This document shows positions 8,683-17,530 of a stretch of DNA of 64,000 nt, piece by piece; position 1 is the stretch's first letter; each line of letters begins with the position of its first letter. Made by a program: the position numbers and the translations under genes. The notes under the pieces were generated by a model. The model searched no databases, was not told the DNA's origin, and worked only from the letters and a program-made list of their open reading frames with translations. Source of the DNA: Sporosarcina cyprini (GTDB lineage: Bacteria > Bacillota > Bacilli > Bacillales_A > Planococcaceae); contig NZ_JAKMHX010000030.1 of NCBI RefSeq assembly GCF_022048975.1, forward strand, positions 124,001-188,000, in the 5' to 3' direction.

Positions 8683-9966
8683 TTAGTATTCTTTAATGAA
8701 TGAAACAACTGCTTCCATTAATCCTTTAGCTAACGGCAAGTCAGGATCGGTGTACGTCGCGAGATTTTCTTCCCGGTTTTCGGAAGAATCTTTTAATACA
8801 TGGTTCATATTCGGCACAATGACTAATTTGGACTCCGGTTTCGCTTTATGAAGGGCTTCCGCGTCTGTAGGAACTACTTGCAGATCACGGTCTCCATTAA
8901 TGATGAGTACTGGAATGGAAAGCTGTTTCAACGAATCGACCGGGTCATACGCCATCATAGACATCATATATGGCTGGACTGATGGCCTGAATACCGCAGC
9001 TAATTCTTGAGGTACATCCTTCACTGTATGGCCCGCTTTTAGTTGATCTAAAATATCAAACGCCTGCGGTTGCAATTCATCCGGCAATGCTTCTTTCAAC
9101 TGCTCTTTCAACACGACATCCATCGGTCTTCCTATGCCGGCCAAGGAGACGAACAAATCGGTGTCTGCTTTCTTTGCAGCCACCATGCCGACCAGAGAAC
9201 CTTCACTATGACCAATGATGCCGACTTTATTAAAACGGCTATCTTTTTTCGCCCATTCAGCGAATGCGGCAGCGTCCTCAATAAAATCATCCAAACGAAT
9301 GTCCTCTTCTTTGGTCATGAGTGAACGATTGTCGCCAATACCGCGCTTGTCATAACGGATGGAGGCAATGCCTTGCTCTGCTAATGATTGGGCAACCATT
9401 TTAAGACTGTCATTGTTGCCTGCCATTACATCGGAATTCCCATCTTTGTCAGTTGGACCGGAGCCGGCAATGATGACCATGATGGGAAACGGCCCCTCTC
9501 CTTTCGGTTCAACAAGCAAGGCTGACATTGTCCCTCCTGTCACATCCACTTCAACCCGCTGGCCCAATTCTGGCTCCCGAAGCTTCAATTGGAAAGGGAA
9601 CTTTTGCCCGGCTTGCGTAAATGTTCCGGATAATCCAGTTTCGTCTTTTACGCCTTGAAACGTCATTTTTTGCCCTTGCAGGGTCATTTCCATTGTCAGC
9701 TTAGAATCCTTCAGCTCTACTTTTGACAACTTATAGTCATGTAATCCTTGTGCAGGGATACTGATCTGTCCACCTTTCTCATCTATAGATATAGTAATTG
9801 GCAAAGATTGGCCGGCTGCGTCAATCGCTCCATCCCAAATCCCTTCAAGTGAACTCAAATTGCCATCCTCCTCGATTGGTTTTTCTATCCCTTTTTCTTT
9901 TCCACATGCAGTCAACGCCACTAAAGCAAATGCCATCAACAGCAAGGCCAAGTATTTTCTTCTCAT
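8683..9966 (-). CDS. Alpha/beta hydrolase lipoprotein
   Basis: Predicted serine hydrolase anchored outside the membrane; substrate unknown. The ATG at 9966 has GAGGTGG 5 nt upstream; the longer frame starts at a GTG too close to that site. The product (427 aa) starts with a lipoprotein signal ending in LTAC, so Cys21 would be lipidated. Residues ~40-130 form a beta-rich N-terminal domain, then an alpha/beta hydrolase fold with nucleophile GHSEGS (Ser254), an acid in NGDRDLQV and a histidine in PNMNHVL. This two-domain layout is common in Bacilli hydrolases acting on esters or peptides. Confidence 0.82.
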   Translation of the reverse strand: MRRKYLALLLMAFALVALTACGKEKGIEKPIEEDGNLSSLEGIWDGAIDAAGQSLPITISIDEKGGQISIPAQGLHDYKLSKVELKDSKLTMEMTLQGQKMTFQGVKDETGLSGTFTQAGQKFPFQLKLREPELGQRVEVDVTGGTMSALLVEPKGEGPFPIMVIIAGSGPTDKDGNSDVMAGNNDSLKMVAQSLAEQGIASIRYDKRGIGDNRSLMTKEEDIRLDDFIEDAAAFAEWAKKDSRFNKVGIIGHSEGSLVGMVAAKKADTDLFVSLAGIGRPMDVVLKEQLKEALPDELQPQAFDILDQLKAGHTVKDVPQELAAVFRPSVQPYMMSMMAYDPVDSLKQLSIPVLIINGDRDLQVVPTDAEALHKAKPESKLVIVPNMNHVLKDSSENREENLATYTDPDLPLAKGLMEAVVSFIKEY

Positions 9967-10024
9967 ACAAACCACCTCATTTGTTATATATAAAGTATAA
10001 CAAAAACGAGTGAGATTGCCAATT

Positions 10025-10061
10025 AAAAAAATAGAGAATTCTCCACTATCGAATTCTCTAT
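10025..10061 (-). terminator. Terminator of the DUF421 gene
   Basis: Minus-strand ATAGAGAATTC pairs with GAATTCTCTAT and is followed by T7, just beyond the stop at 10077. Confidence 0.85.
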
Positions 10062-10076
10062 CCTATTCCGACTATG

Positions 10077-10745
10077 TTATTTAATGAAGAATCCGTCCGA
10101 TTTCGACCATTCGCAATAGATCACGTCATGGGGATTGGGAAACCCTTCTCTTGTTAATTCTTGTCGCAGCCACGATTCTGTTTTTCCAATAGCATGCAAG
10201 ACCTCCTGCTGAATTTGCCCTTCATCTATCAGCAATACACTTGGATATTCTTCTTGTTTGTCTATCTTCAAGTCCCCACATGTCACAGGTTTATATTTTG
10301 CATATTGGTTAATAGAAATGTCTCCACCTGGTTCAAGAAAGAGATCTTTCACCTCTCGAAGAGAAAATATGCCTTGTTGCCGAAGCATTGAGCGCAGTTG
10401 TTCCATCTCCAATTGATTTTTCCTCATTAGGTGCAGATTTATCTTTCCGTCCACAATGAGATGATCGGGTTCCCCTTTTAACAGGATCCGGACTTTATTA
10501 GATTTTGTTACTAGTTTTTCAATCACGTAAATCGCAACAACCCATACACCTAAGGAGAAAAGAAATTGCCATATGGAGATCTTGGGGTTATATAAGGTCT
10601 CTTCCAATATCCCTCCAAACATCAATAAATAGATCATGTCATAAGGAGTCATTTCGGCCAAATGTTTTTTCCCAAGTGCACGGATGACAATCATAAACGC
10701 GATTAAACCGGTAACGAGTTTTAATCCATTAATCACATAATCCAT
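10077..10745 (-). CDS. DUF421 membrane protein, YetF family
   Basis: 222 aa with three N-terminal membrane helices (about residues 5-22, 35-52, 60-80) and a soluble C-terminal DUF421 region. YetF-type proteins are widespread in Bacilli; some relatives sit in spore membranes and affect germination or DNA/cation movement, but no role can be assigned here from sequence. The start is the ATG at 10745, with AGGAGGTTCA upstream. It stands alone and diverges from the sigma-B stress gene. Confidence 0.8.
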   Translation of the reverse strand: MDYVINGLKLVTGLIAFMIVIRALGKKHLAEMTPYDMIYLLMFGGILEETLYNPKISIWQFLFSLGVWVVAIYVIEKLVTKSNKVRILLKGEPDHLIVDGKINLHLMRKNQLEMEQLRSMLRQQGIFSLREVKDLFLEPGGDISINQYAKYKPVTCGDLKIDKQEEYPSVLLIDEGQIQQEVLHAIGKTESWLRQELTREGFPNPHDVIYCEWSKSDGFFIK

Positions 10746-10856
10746 TAGATGAACCTCCTATTCTGCCTTGTAAAATAGGTACCCATTTACAGCCGATCTG
10801 ACACAGCAAGCAGCAAACTGAAACATTGTCCAACAAGCTTGTAACCGTCATGTAAT

Positions 10857-10881
10857 GTTTCAGTTTCGTATGGAGGGGTAT
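10857..10881 (+). promoter_or_regulatory. Candidate sigma-B promoter
   Basis: GTTTCA, 13 nt, then GGGTAT, close to the sigma-B consensus GTTTAA-N12-15-GGGWAW. It lies ~50 nt before the start of a YflT-family gene, whose B. subtilis relative belongs to the sigma-B regulon. Confidence 0.75.
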
Positions 10882-10930
10882 TTTATTGTCAGTTCGATAA
10901 ACTTATTAATAAACCAGGAGGCGTATAATT

Positions 10931-11413
10931 ATGGTACAAAGACGTGTAGTTGGTTATTATGATACGGAAGCGGAAGCAGTTGCAGCAATCGAGGATTTAA
11001 AACGACAAGGTTACAACTCTAATGATATTTCAATCATCAGCAAAAACGAGCATCAAGTAGATTATATTGAGGAAGAGACAGGAACACACGCTGCTGATGG
11101 CGCCGCAACAGGCGCAGCGACAGGCGGAGTCCTTGGTGGTCTTGGCGGTGTACTTGCTGGAATCGGTGCTCTCGCAATTCCAGGTGTCGGTCCGATCATC
11201 GCGGCTGGCCCGATTGTAGCGGGAATTACCGGCGCTGCAGCCGGCGCTGGTGTCGGTGGACTTGCCGGCGCACTAATCGGCATGGGTATCCCAGAAGATG
11301 AGGCAGAGAGATATAACCAGTATTTCGATGAAGGAAAAATCCTAGTTCTCGTTGATGGTGAATACACTGATTTTGATCACCGTGCTGAATATCCAGATCG
11401 CCCACTTGTCTAA
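10931..11413 (+). CDS. General stress protein, YflT/17M-like, with glycine-zipper segment
   Basis: 160 aa. Residues 1-45 match the YflT heat-induced stress domain (VVGYYDTEAEAVAAIEDLKRQG). Residues ~58-125 are an Ala/Gly-rich hydrophobic stretch with GxxxG repeats that could insert in or associate with membranes, followed by a short acidic tail. The function in the family is unknown; a role in stress physiology is inferred from the promoter. The ribosome site is AGGAGG 7 nt upstream. A strong terminator follows directly, so it is monocistronic. Confidence 0.88.
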   Translation: MVQRRVVGYYDTEAEAVAAIEDLKRQGYNSNDISIISKNEHQVDYIEEETGTHAADGAATGAATGGVLGGLGGVLAGIGALAIPGVGPIIAAGPIVAGITGAAAGAGVGGLAGALIGMGIPEDEAERYNQYFDEGKILVLVDGEYTDFDHRAEYPDRPLV

Positions 11414-11423
11414 ACAATATGAA

Positions 11424-11460
11424 AAAGGGTTCTCCATTTGCGGAGAACCCTTTCTTTTTT
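11424..11460. terminator. Terminator shared by the stress gene and the DUF420 gene
   Basis: AAAGGGTTCTCC pairs with GGAGAACCCTTT around a 6-nt loop, followed by T6 on the plus strand and A5 on the other side. Confidence 0.9.
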
Positions 11461-12007
11461 AATAGTATGGCGAGATTAAAATATATACTAGGACACCTGT
11501 GAAACTGACATAAAGCCATAATGGCATTGTCCATCTTGCGATTTTCCGGTGCCTGTCGTGCTCACGGTTCCAGGCACGGGTTACAGTTGTCAGCACAAGC
11601 GGAACGATGACAGCAGCTAGGACGATATGGGTAATGAGGACAAAATAATAGATCCCCGCCAACACCCCTTCTCCCCCATATGGCGTGGAAGGCGATAAGT
11701 AATGGAACGCTACATATGTAACAAGAAACAGAGTCGTAGTGACTAGAGCTGCGTTAATAAAACGCTGATGCACGGTAATATTCCGTTTTTTGATTGCCAC
11801 TAGTGCCGCCACTAGAAAGAGAAACGTAAACGAATTAAAAATTGCATTCAATAAAGGCAGTATCGTTACATCAAAAGCTTGAAAATCCTCGACGCCCGGA
11901 AGACGGGACAAGAGACCGATGGCTCCAATTAAAACAACAGAAATCCCAATGATCAGCGGCTTATAATTCCGTTTTCGAAAGGACTCTCCCCCTGTATATG
12001 ATTTCAT
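11459..12007 (-). CDS. yozB: DUF420 membrane protein, YozB-like
   Basis: 182 aa, five predicted membrane helices. The DUF420 pattern is visible: a helix with FLFLVAALVAI, then HQRFINAAL, TYVAFHYLSPS and HIVLAAVIVPLVL; conserved histidines in these helices suggest haem or metal association. The family (B. subtilis YozB) is often found near cytochrome oxidase assembly genes such as ctaG, but not here. No role is proven. The ATG at 12007 is preceded by GAGGAGTTGTGAGG. Confidence 0.8.
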   Translation of the reverse strand: MKSYTGGESFRKRNYKPLIIGISVVLIGAIGLLSRLPGVEDFQAFDVTILPLLNAIFNSFTFLFLVAALVAIKKRNITVHQRFINAALVTTTLFLVTYVAFHYLSPSTPYGGEGVLAGIYYFVLITHIVLAAVIVPLVLTTVTRAWNREHDRHRKIARWTMPLWLYVSFTGVLVYILISPYY

Positions 12008-12346
12008 TTCCTCACAACTCCTCGAAGTTTGTTCATTCCTGAAAAAATTTCAGCTGCATTCAGTTTATCATAGATTAACCACAGCGGAACGAATGTTCAC
12101 AGGGATGTCATGATTCAATTTCATAACTGAATTTGTGACAGCTGTCTCTGAACAAATTGACAGAGTCTACCATGCATTTGCACAGCTGACAGAACTACCT
12201 GTTTAGGCTTCCGAGGCTATCCTTTCTGTCAGTCTCATTACGGTAGACCATTGAGTTGCCAAGAGCCGCACGCAGGACAATTGGCCCGGTCTGCTGCCAG
12301 TTTAGCAGCCGTGTCTGTAAGCCTTGGAGATGTAGTAGCCTACTGT
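12008..12346. other. Gene-free interval with a short coding-like remnant
   Basis: No full gene. On the minus strand, about 12238-12340, an open stretch without a start codon reads as a short C-terminal piece containing NCPACGSW and ending in TAA, as if a small zinc-binding protein had decayed. GACAGCTGTC-like short palindromes occur around 12140-12230. Promoters for the DUF420 gene probably lie near 12050-12100. Confidence 0.4.
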
Positions 12347-12380
12347 AAAAAATCCCCCGAACAATAAAGTTCGAGGGATG
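12347..12380 (-). terminator. Terminator of the nitrilase-GNAT-GNAT operon
   Basis: Minus-strand ATCCCTCGAAC pairs with GTTCGGGGGAT, followed by T6, 7 nt past the stop of the last gene. Confidence 0.88.
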
Positions 12381-12386
12381 GTTATA

Positions 12387-13055
12387 TTATAAAGGCAACA
12401 AACGGACCGTTTCCTTGTTCTTCAACCCTTCGATCATTTGAATCCATCTCTCTGGCTTATTTGATAAGACAGAGTAATAGTCAGTAAGGAAATCGACAAT
12501 TAGAGTGGATGGGATTTCGTTTGTTTCTTCCAATGGCATGAAACAGAAATCAAGCCCTTCAACTGCTTCCCCATCATTTTTCCAGGAAGGATGCACGTAA
12601 TTGAAATCCAAACGCTGGTACCCCAAATGGGAAAGCACTTCACGACGAACGAAAGGATTCATGGCCATGATGCCACCAAAATCAAAGTCCTCCCGTTCGT
12701 AAGGATCATAAATTTCAGCAAACATGCCGAACAGTTCTTTGCCGTTTTCCTTAGCTAACCGTTTCAAGTCTTCTTCCCTTTGCTTGGCAAGAAAATGACC
12801 GATCCCTTTACCGGAAGATCCAATGATCGTAAAATCAGTCATCGCGATATTCCATTGCGGATAATAACGATATTCGGTAGCCCCGACGACTTCCCCCTCT
12901 TCGACTGCTACAAAGACACGGATGCCCGGATCCTCCAAGGGCTCTTTCCAAAGATTAAATTCCAGCACTTCCTCTGGCGGAAAAACTTCACCTAATAAAT
13001 TGTGCATTTTTGCGAACAACGGATCTTCTATCGATGTGATTCGTGTAAATTCCAT
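12387..13055 (-). CDS. GNAT-fold protein (probable acetyltransferase)
   Basis: 222 aa; start ATG at 13055 behind AAGGGGATAG. The motif A region is weak: GKGIGHFLAKQREEDLKRLAKENGKE matches the acetyl-CoA-binding turn and helix of GNAT enzymes, after strands around VFVAVEEGEVVGATEYR. The C-terminal ~90 residues (HPSWKNDGEAVEG...) are of unknown type. Last gene of a three-gene operon, 20 nt after the preceding GNAT gene. Substrate not predictable. Confidence 0.75.
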   Translation of the reverse strand: MEFTRITSIEDPLFAKMHNLLGEVFPPEEVLEFNLWKEPLEDPGIRVFVAVEEGEVVGATEYRYYPQWNIAMTDFTIIGSSGKGIGHFLAKQREEDLKRLAKENGKELFGMFAEIYDPYEREDFDFGGIMAMNPFVRREVLSHLGYQRLDFNYVHPSWKNDGEAVEGLDFCFMPLEETNEIPSTLIVDFLTDYYSVLSNKPERWIQMIEGLKNKETVRLLPL

Positions 13056-13075
13056 TCTCAACTATCCCCTTATTA

Positions 13076-13750
13076 TCATTCTTTTGAGTTAAACGGATTC
13101 TTCCATTCCATTAAGAGAGCGTAATTTTTTGACTCGTCATCTTCCAAATAATTTTCCATAACACGGAGAGGCGTTCTGCCGCATTTGAGCAAGAAGTTGA
13201 GAACCGGATCACGCAACGTTCCGTTCACTACTTTTTCTGCATATTCTTCCGCCGTCATTTGCTTGGAGTACATTCCATATCCTGGCATCCTACCGCCGCC
13301 AAGCAGCCGCTTCAGATTAAGCTTAACGACAAGCTGGTACATGGCATGCATCATAATTTTGCCCAGCCCGGCTTTCCTAAAAGCAGGATGGATGCAAATA
13401 TCCACTATATATAGCGTATCTCCATTAGGATCATGATTGCGGATATAGCCATTGTCTGTTACCTGTTCCCAAGTATGATCTAGATGATCACAATCAAAAG
13501 ATAGTAATAGGCTTGTAATGGATCCAACAATCCGGCCATTATATTCTACGCAAATCGCACCTTCCGGAAACCGGTTGACATGTTGCGTGAGCTGTTCACG
13601 ATTCCACCAAAGCTCCTCGGGAAAAGGGGGAGGAAAACATTCACTTTGCAATTGAATCATTGCAACGGAGTCTTGCATCGAATAATTTCGTACAACTACA
13701 GGGATAAAACTCCCTTCGACAGGCACCAAGATGTCACTGCGGTACATCAT
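13076..13750 (-). CDS. GNAT-family N-acetyltransferase, overlaps nitrilase gene
   Basis: 224 aa. The start at 13750 (ATGATG, GAGGTG 6 nt upstream) overlaps the end of the nitrilase frame by 17 nt, pointing to translational coupling. The acetyl-CoA motif is FRKAGLGKIMMHAMYQLV. In B. subtilis YhcX, a GNAT domain and a carbon-nitrogen hydrolase domain are fused in one protein; here the same two domains are separate, adjacent and in reverse order, which suggests they act on the same compound. The ATG at 13810 lies well inside the nitrilase gene and has no ribosome site. Confidence 0.82.
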   Translation of the reverse strand: MMYRSDILVPVEGSFIPVVVRNYSMQDSVAMIQLQSECFPPPFPEELWWNREQLTQHVNRFPEGAICVEYNGRIVGSITSLLLSFDCDHLDHTWEQVTDNGYIRNHDPNGDTLYIVDICIHPAFRKAGLGKIMMHAMYQLVVKLNLKRLLGGGRMPGYGMYSKQMTAEEYAEKVVNGTLRDPVLNFLLKCGRTPLRVMENYLEDDESKNYALLMEWKNPFNSKE

Positions 13751-14630
13751 TGCCAGCACCTCGCAACGCATTTGTCCCCCAATCAGTATACAAATCAGTC
13801 CGTCGATCACGCCATGTTGTGACGGATCCTTTTTCCCTTACTTCGTATAACAAGGAAAGGTCCAAGTCAGCTGTCACGAGCATATCATTATTTAATTCCC
13901 CTTCCGCCGCAAGACCTTTCGGAGGGAACGGAATGTCGTTGGGCGTGATGATGGCGGCCTGGCCAAAATTTGCACGCATTAAATCAACGGTCGGCAAGGA
14001 ACCTACTGTTCCAGTCAGGACAACATAGACTTGGTTTTCGATAGCCCTTGCGTGACTCGTATAGCGGACACGATGGAATCCGTGCCTATCATCCGTGCAA
14101 GATGGACAGAAAATAACGTCCGCACCGGCAGCCTTCACCATCCGGACAATTTCCGGGAATTCAATATCGTAGCAGGTAAGAATGGCAATCCGGCCTTTTT
14201 CAGTATCAAACACTTTCAAATCCTCGCCTGCCGCCATATTCCACCCTTCGATTTCAAATGGTGTGATATGCAGCTTCGCCTGTTCTTCCACTGTGCCATC
14301 CGGGAAGAATAAGAACGCGACATTATAAAGGCGCCCCTCACGCTCTATGACATGAGTGCCGCCGATGATATGCATATTATATTGAGTGGCCAGCCTCTTA
14401 AACAATTCGAGATACTGGTCCGTGAATCCCGGCAACGCCTCGATCGTCAATGCTTTTCCATCCGCATCACCAATAGAAAGCAGCTGTGTCGTGAAAAATT
14501 CTGGGAATAAAACGAATTCGGCATCATATTCCTGTGCGTTCCGGATGTAATGCTCACATTGATTAGCAAATTCCTGGAACGTACGGATAGAATGAAGATG
14601 ATATTGCACAGCAGAAACGCGAAGTTTCAT
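13734..14630 (-). CDS. Carbon-nitrogen hydrolase (nitrilase/omega-amidase superfamily)
   Basis: 298 aa cytosolic amidase or nitrilase-like enzyme. The catalytic triad is complete: Glu in LFPEFFT, Lys in KLHITPFE and Cys in ILTCYDIEFPE. It resembles the hydrolase half of YhcX. First gene of an operon with two GNAT genes; GGGGGGTTGGT precedes the ATG. It lies 92 nt after the amino acid ABC transporter operon on the same strand without an obvious terminator between, so partial co-transcription is possible. The natural substrate is unknown. Confidence 0.88.
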   Translation of the reverse strand: MKLRVSAVQYHLHSIRTFQEFANQCEHYIRNAQEYDAEFVLFPEFFTTQLLSIGDADGKALTIEALPGFTDQYLELFKRLATQYNMHIIGGTHVIEREGRLYNVAFLFFPDGTVEEQAKLHITPFEIEGWNMAAGEDLKVFDTEKGRIAILTCYDIEFPEIVRMVKAAGADVIFCPSCTDDRHGFHRVRYTSHARAIENQVYVVLTGTVGSLPTVDLMRANFGQAAIITPNDIPFPPKGLAAEGELNNDMLVTADLDLSLLYEVREKGSVTTWRDRRTDLYTDWGTNALRGAGNDVPQ

Positions 14631-14721
14631 TCAACCAACCCCCCTAGTAAAATAAAATGACATGGTAGCAACATCATAATATATGCCAGAGGGAAAGTCA
14701 TGCTTTATTTCAATAATTCAA

Positions 14722-15483
14722 CTACTCAGCCCTTCGATTGCGCATCGTTCTGGATAAGAAGGCTTTTGTTCTTTCTTTTTTCGGATTCCCAAAGAGTTCT
14801 TCAGGACTGCCCTCTTCCACTATTTCGCCTTGGTCCATGAACAAAACACGATCTGCAACATCTCGTGCAAATTCCATCTCGTGCGTGACGACGATCATTG
14901 TCATATGCTCCTTGGCAAGGTCTTTCATGACATCCAGTACTTCCCCGGTCAGCTCTGGGTCAAGCGCCGATGTCGGTTCATCAAAGAGAAGAATCTCTGG
15001 ATTCATCATTAACGCCCGGGCAATGGCAACACGTTGTTTCTGCCCGCCTGATAGCTTCGAAGGAAACACATCAGCTTTGTCGGATAGTCCCACTTTTGCT
15101 AGTAAATCCATCGCCCGCTTCCGATATCCCTCTTCTGCTCGCTGCTTTACTAGTTTTGGAGCTAGTTCAAGGTTTTGAATAACCGTCAAGTGCGGGAACA
15201 AATTGAACTGTTGAAAAACCATGCCCATTTTAGATGTGATGTCTTTCAGTTGTTTTGCTTTTGCATACTGCCCGTCCTGTACTAGTTTTTCTCCTTGAAT
15301 GGCGATCGTCCCGCCTTCCACTTCTTCCAAGTGTACTAAGCTGCGCAACATCGTGCTTTTCCCAGAGCCTGATGGACCGATCACCGCAATGACTTCATTA
15401 CGCTCTACTTCAAAAGAAATCCGTTTGAGTACTTCTAGTGGCCCAAATGATTTTTTTAGGTCTTTCACTTCAACGACTGCCAT
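14722..15483 (-). CDS. Polar amino acid ABC transporter, ATP-binding protein
   Basis: 253 aa ATPase. Walker [11 protein letters not shown]-loop [10 protein letters not shown], signature LSGGQKQR, Walker [13 protein letters not shown] and H-loop VVTHEM are all intact. Start ATG at 15483 with AAAGGGAG 8 nt upstream. It is last in the order binding protein, permease, ATPase. It belongs to the GlnQ/TcyC type. Sequence alone does not tell glutamine, cystine or another polar amino acid. Confidence 0.93.
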   Translation of the reverse strand: MAVVEVKDLKKSFGPLEVLKRISFEVERNEVIAVIGPSGSGKSTMLRSLVHLEEVEGGTIAIQGEKLVQDGQYAKAKQLKDITSKMGMVFQQFNLFPHLTVIQNLELAPKLVKQRAEEGYRKRAMDLLAKVGLSDKADVFPSKLSGGQKQRVAIARALMMNPEILLFDEPTSALDPELTGEVLDVMKDLAKEHMTMIVVTHEMEFARDVADRVLFMDQGEIVEEGSPEELFGNPKKERTKAFLSRTMRNRRAE

Positions 15484-15509
15484 GCAGGACACTCCCTTTC
15501 CTTATACTA

Positions 15510-16169
15510 TTATTCAAATCGCATGCGGCGTTCCAACCATTTGAAAAAGAACGTCAACACCATGGTGATGAGCAAGTAAATGAGGGCCGCTACAAAAAAT
15601 GGGACAATCGTGAAATCACGATTTACAGCTGTTTGTGCAAAGTGAAGCAATTCAGGGACTGCAACTGCATAAAGCAGAGCTGTATCCTTAACAAGTGTAA
15701 CCGACTCATTAGCAACTGCCGGCAAAGCAATTCGGAACATCTGAGGCAAAACGACCTTGGTTGTCGTCTGCCAGCGATTTAACCCGAGCACTTGAGCTGC
15801 TTCGTATTGCCCTTTGTCAATTGCAAGCAGGCCGCCCCTGAAAATTTCTGCAAAATACGCAGCGTAATTCAAGATAAACCCGATACATGCTGCAACAAAT
15901 CGGTCCAGTACAAGATAGTCGCCCACTACAGGAAGCAATGGCAATCCGAATACAATCACAAGCAATTGAAGCAAGAGCGGAGTGCCTCGCATTAGATAAA
16001 TATAGGCATGAGCCAGCCATGCGACCGGTTTTACAGAGCTCCGTACCGCTAAGGTGAGCAAAAATCCGAGTGGTATGGAAGCGATGATCGCAATTAAAAA
16101 AAGCAGAACCGTCGCTTGTGCTCCTTCAAGCATCGGTTTTAATATCGTCAGCAAATAATCCAAAGACAT
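15510..16169 (-). CDS. Polar amino acid ABC transporter, permease
   Basis: 219 aa inner-membrane subunit with five helices and the HisMQ-type region: YLMRGTPLLLQL near the N-terminal half and the EAA loop EAAQVLGLNRWQTTTKVVLPQ that contacts the ATPase. Start ATG at 16169, AAGGAG 8 nt upstream. A single permease gene suggests a homodimer. The ATPase gene starts 26 nt downstream. Confidence 0.92.
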   Translation of the reverse strand: MSLDYLLTILKPMLEGAQATVLLFLIAIIASIPLGFLLTLAVRSSVKPVAWLAHAYIYLMRGTPLLLQLLVIVFGLPLLPVVGDYLVLDRFVAACIGFILNYAAYFAEIFRGGLLAIDKGQYEAAQVLGLNRWQTTTKVVLPQMFRIALPAVANESVTLVKDTALLYAVAVPELLHFAQTAVNRDFTIVPFFVAALIYLLITMVLTFFFKWLERRMRFE

Positions 16170-16186
16170 AGTTGACACTCCTTCAG

Positions 16187-16222
16187 TAAAATCAAAAAGG
16201 GCCCCTCACGGAAACCCTTCCG
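16187..16222 (-). terminator. Weak hairpin between binding-protein and permease genes
   Basis: On the minus strand AAGGG...CCCTT with T5 follows the binding-protein stop. Such internal hairpins often give the binding protein higher expression than the membrane genes. The stem is short. Confidence 0.4.
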
Positions 16223-16228
16223 ACTTGA

Positions 16229-17008
16229 TTATTTCAATACTTTATCTTCACCAAACCATTTTGTCGAAATTTCTGCAGCCGTGCCGTCTTCGTTCATTTT
16301 ATCAAGCGCAGCCTGCAGCTTTTCAAGCAATTCATCATTACCTTTTTTAACACCAATCCCATATTGCTCAGGGGAGAGTGTCTCATCAAGCACTTTGAAT
16401 GTGCCTTCTTCTTTGGACATGTAATAATCGATGACTACTTGGTCGATAATCACAGCATCAACGCGCCCTGTTTTCAGGTCTGTCAAAGCAAGGACATTGT
16501 CTGCATACTCAGAAGTACCTTTGATTTTAGATTTGATCGGATTTGCATCCAAAGCATCCGCAGCGGAAGAGAGGGCTTGAAGTCCGACTTTCTTCCCTTC
16601 AAGGTCGTTTAATTCCTTCACTGGCGAATCTGCCAGAGTAGCTACGACTTGCGCGTTTTCCAAATACGGCTTTGTGAAGAGCACTTTGCCTTTTCGATCT
16701 TCAGTGATTGTGTACCCATTCCAGATCAAATCAATACGTCCGCTGCTCAGTTCAGTCTCTTTCGTCTTCCAGTCGATCGGCTGGAATTTCACGTCCATTC
16801 CCATATGTTCTGCTGCAGCTCTAGCATAATCAATATCGAAACCTACTAATTCGTTCTTTTCATCCCGGAAACCCATAGGAGCAAATTTATCATCTACACC
16901 AATAATCAGTTGACTATCCGCTTCCTTTGAAGCATTGGAGCTTCCGCAGGCCGCCAGCAAACCGAGGGTCAAAATGGTTATCATCATAAAAGTAATTTTG
17001 CGTTTCAT
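16229..17008 (-). CDS. Polar amino acid ABC transporter, substrate-binding lipoprotein
   Basis: 259 aa; start at 17008 with AAGGGGATT 5 nt upstream, rather than the ATG at 17035. The signal ends LLAACG, so the protein is lipidated and held outside the membrane. The body is a type II periplasmic-binding fold (GVDDKFAPMGFRDEKNELVGFDIDYA; DLIWNGYTITEDRKG), with the conserved acidic and basic ligand-binding positions of the amino acid family 3 proteins. First gene of the operon; the ligand is undetermined. Confidence 0.92.
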   Translation of the reverse strand: MKRKITFMMITILTLGLLAACGSSNASKEADSQLIIGVDDKFAPMGFRDEKNELVGFDIDYARAAAEHMGMDVKFQPIDWKTKETELSSGRIDLIWNGYTITEDRKGKVLFTKPYLENAQVVATLADSPVKELNDLEGKKVGLQALSSAADALDANPIKSKIKGTSEYADNVLALTDLKTGRVDAVIIDQVVIDYYMSKEEGTFKVLDETLSPEQYGIGVKKGNDELLEKLQAALDKMNEDGTAAEISTKWFGEDKVLK

Positions 17009-17206
17009 TATACAATCCCCTTTTCTCTTCATCACTTTAACGCGTTAACGTATTAGTAATATAACATGCGTTTCAAAGTTTGTGAAGAGGCTTCATGATA
17101 GTCGAAATGTTAAATATTTTCACTCTCAAAACAACGGAGTTTATATGCCTCGACAATCAGGAAAAGTAAAGGAAGCTTCTATATAACATGAACAGGAGGA
17201 TTTTAC

Positions 17207-17485
17207 ATGACAAAAGAAACGGACAACAGAATGTTCATGGAAAGTGAACGGCAACAAAAAGAAAAAGATAAGGATTCCTTTATAACCGAATCAGATAAAC
17301 AGCTAATCGAAGACGTTGACATTTCCCCTAGCTTTGTAAGCGAAGATGGCGATGGTAAACATCTTGAGGGCATGTTTCCTGAAACCGGCATGAAGCATAG
17401 TGCATACCAAGATGAATTTTCGCATGAACCTGTTATCAAGCATGGAAGAAGCGAAGAAGAGGAAACCCATAAAAGCAATGAATAA
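17207..17485 (+). CDS. Hypothetical acidic, charged protein
   Basis: 92 aa, extremely hydrophilic, rich in Glu, Asp, Lys and Ser, with no hydrophobic core or cysteine; probably disordered. The case for a real gene is the AGGAGG ribosome site 8 nt before the ATG, composition typical of small spore or stress proteins in Bacilli, and a strong terminator 6 nt past the stop. I recognise no family. Confidence 0.65.
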   Translation: MTKETDNRMFMESERQQKEKDKDSFITESDKQLIEDVDISPSFVSEDGDGKHLEGMFPETGMKHSAYQDEFSHEPVIKHGRSEEEETHKSNE

Positions 17486-17490
17486 CAACA

Positions 17491-17530
17491 AAACAGCTGC
17501 TTCGCCTTCTAATTGGCGAAGCAGCTGTTT
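17491..17530. terminator. Bidirectional terminator between the acidic protein gene and rtcB
   Basis: AAACAGCTGCTTCGCC pairs perfectly with GGCGAAGCAGCTGTTT around 8 nt, between convergent genes. The right arm overlaps the last codons of rtcB. Confidence 0.85.
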
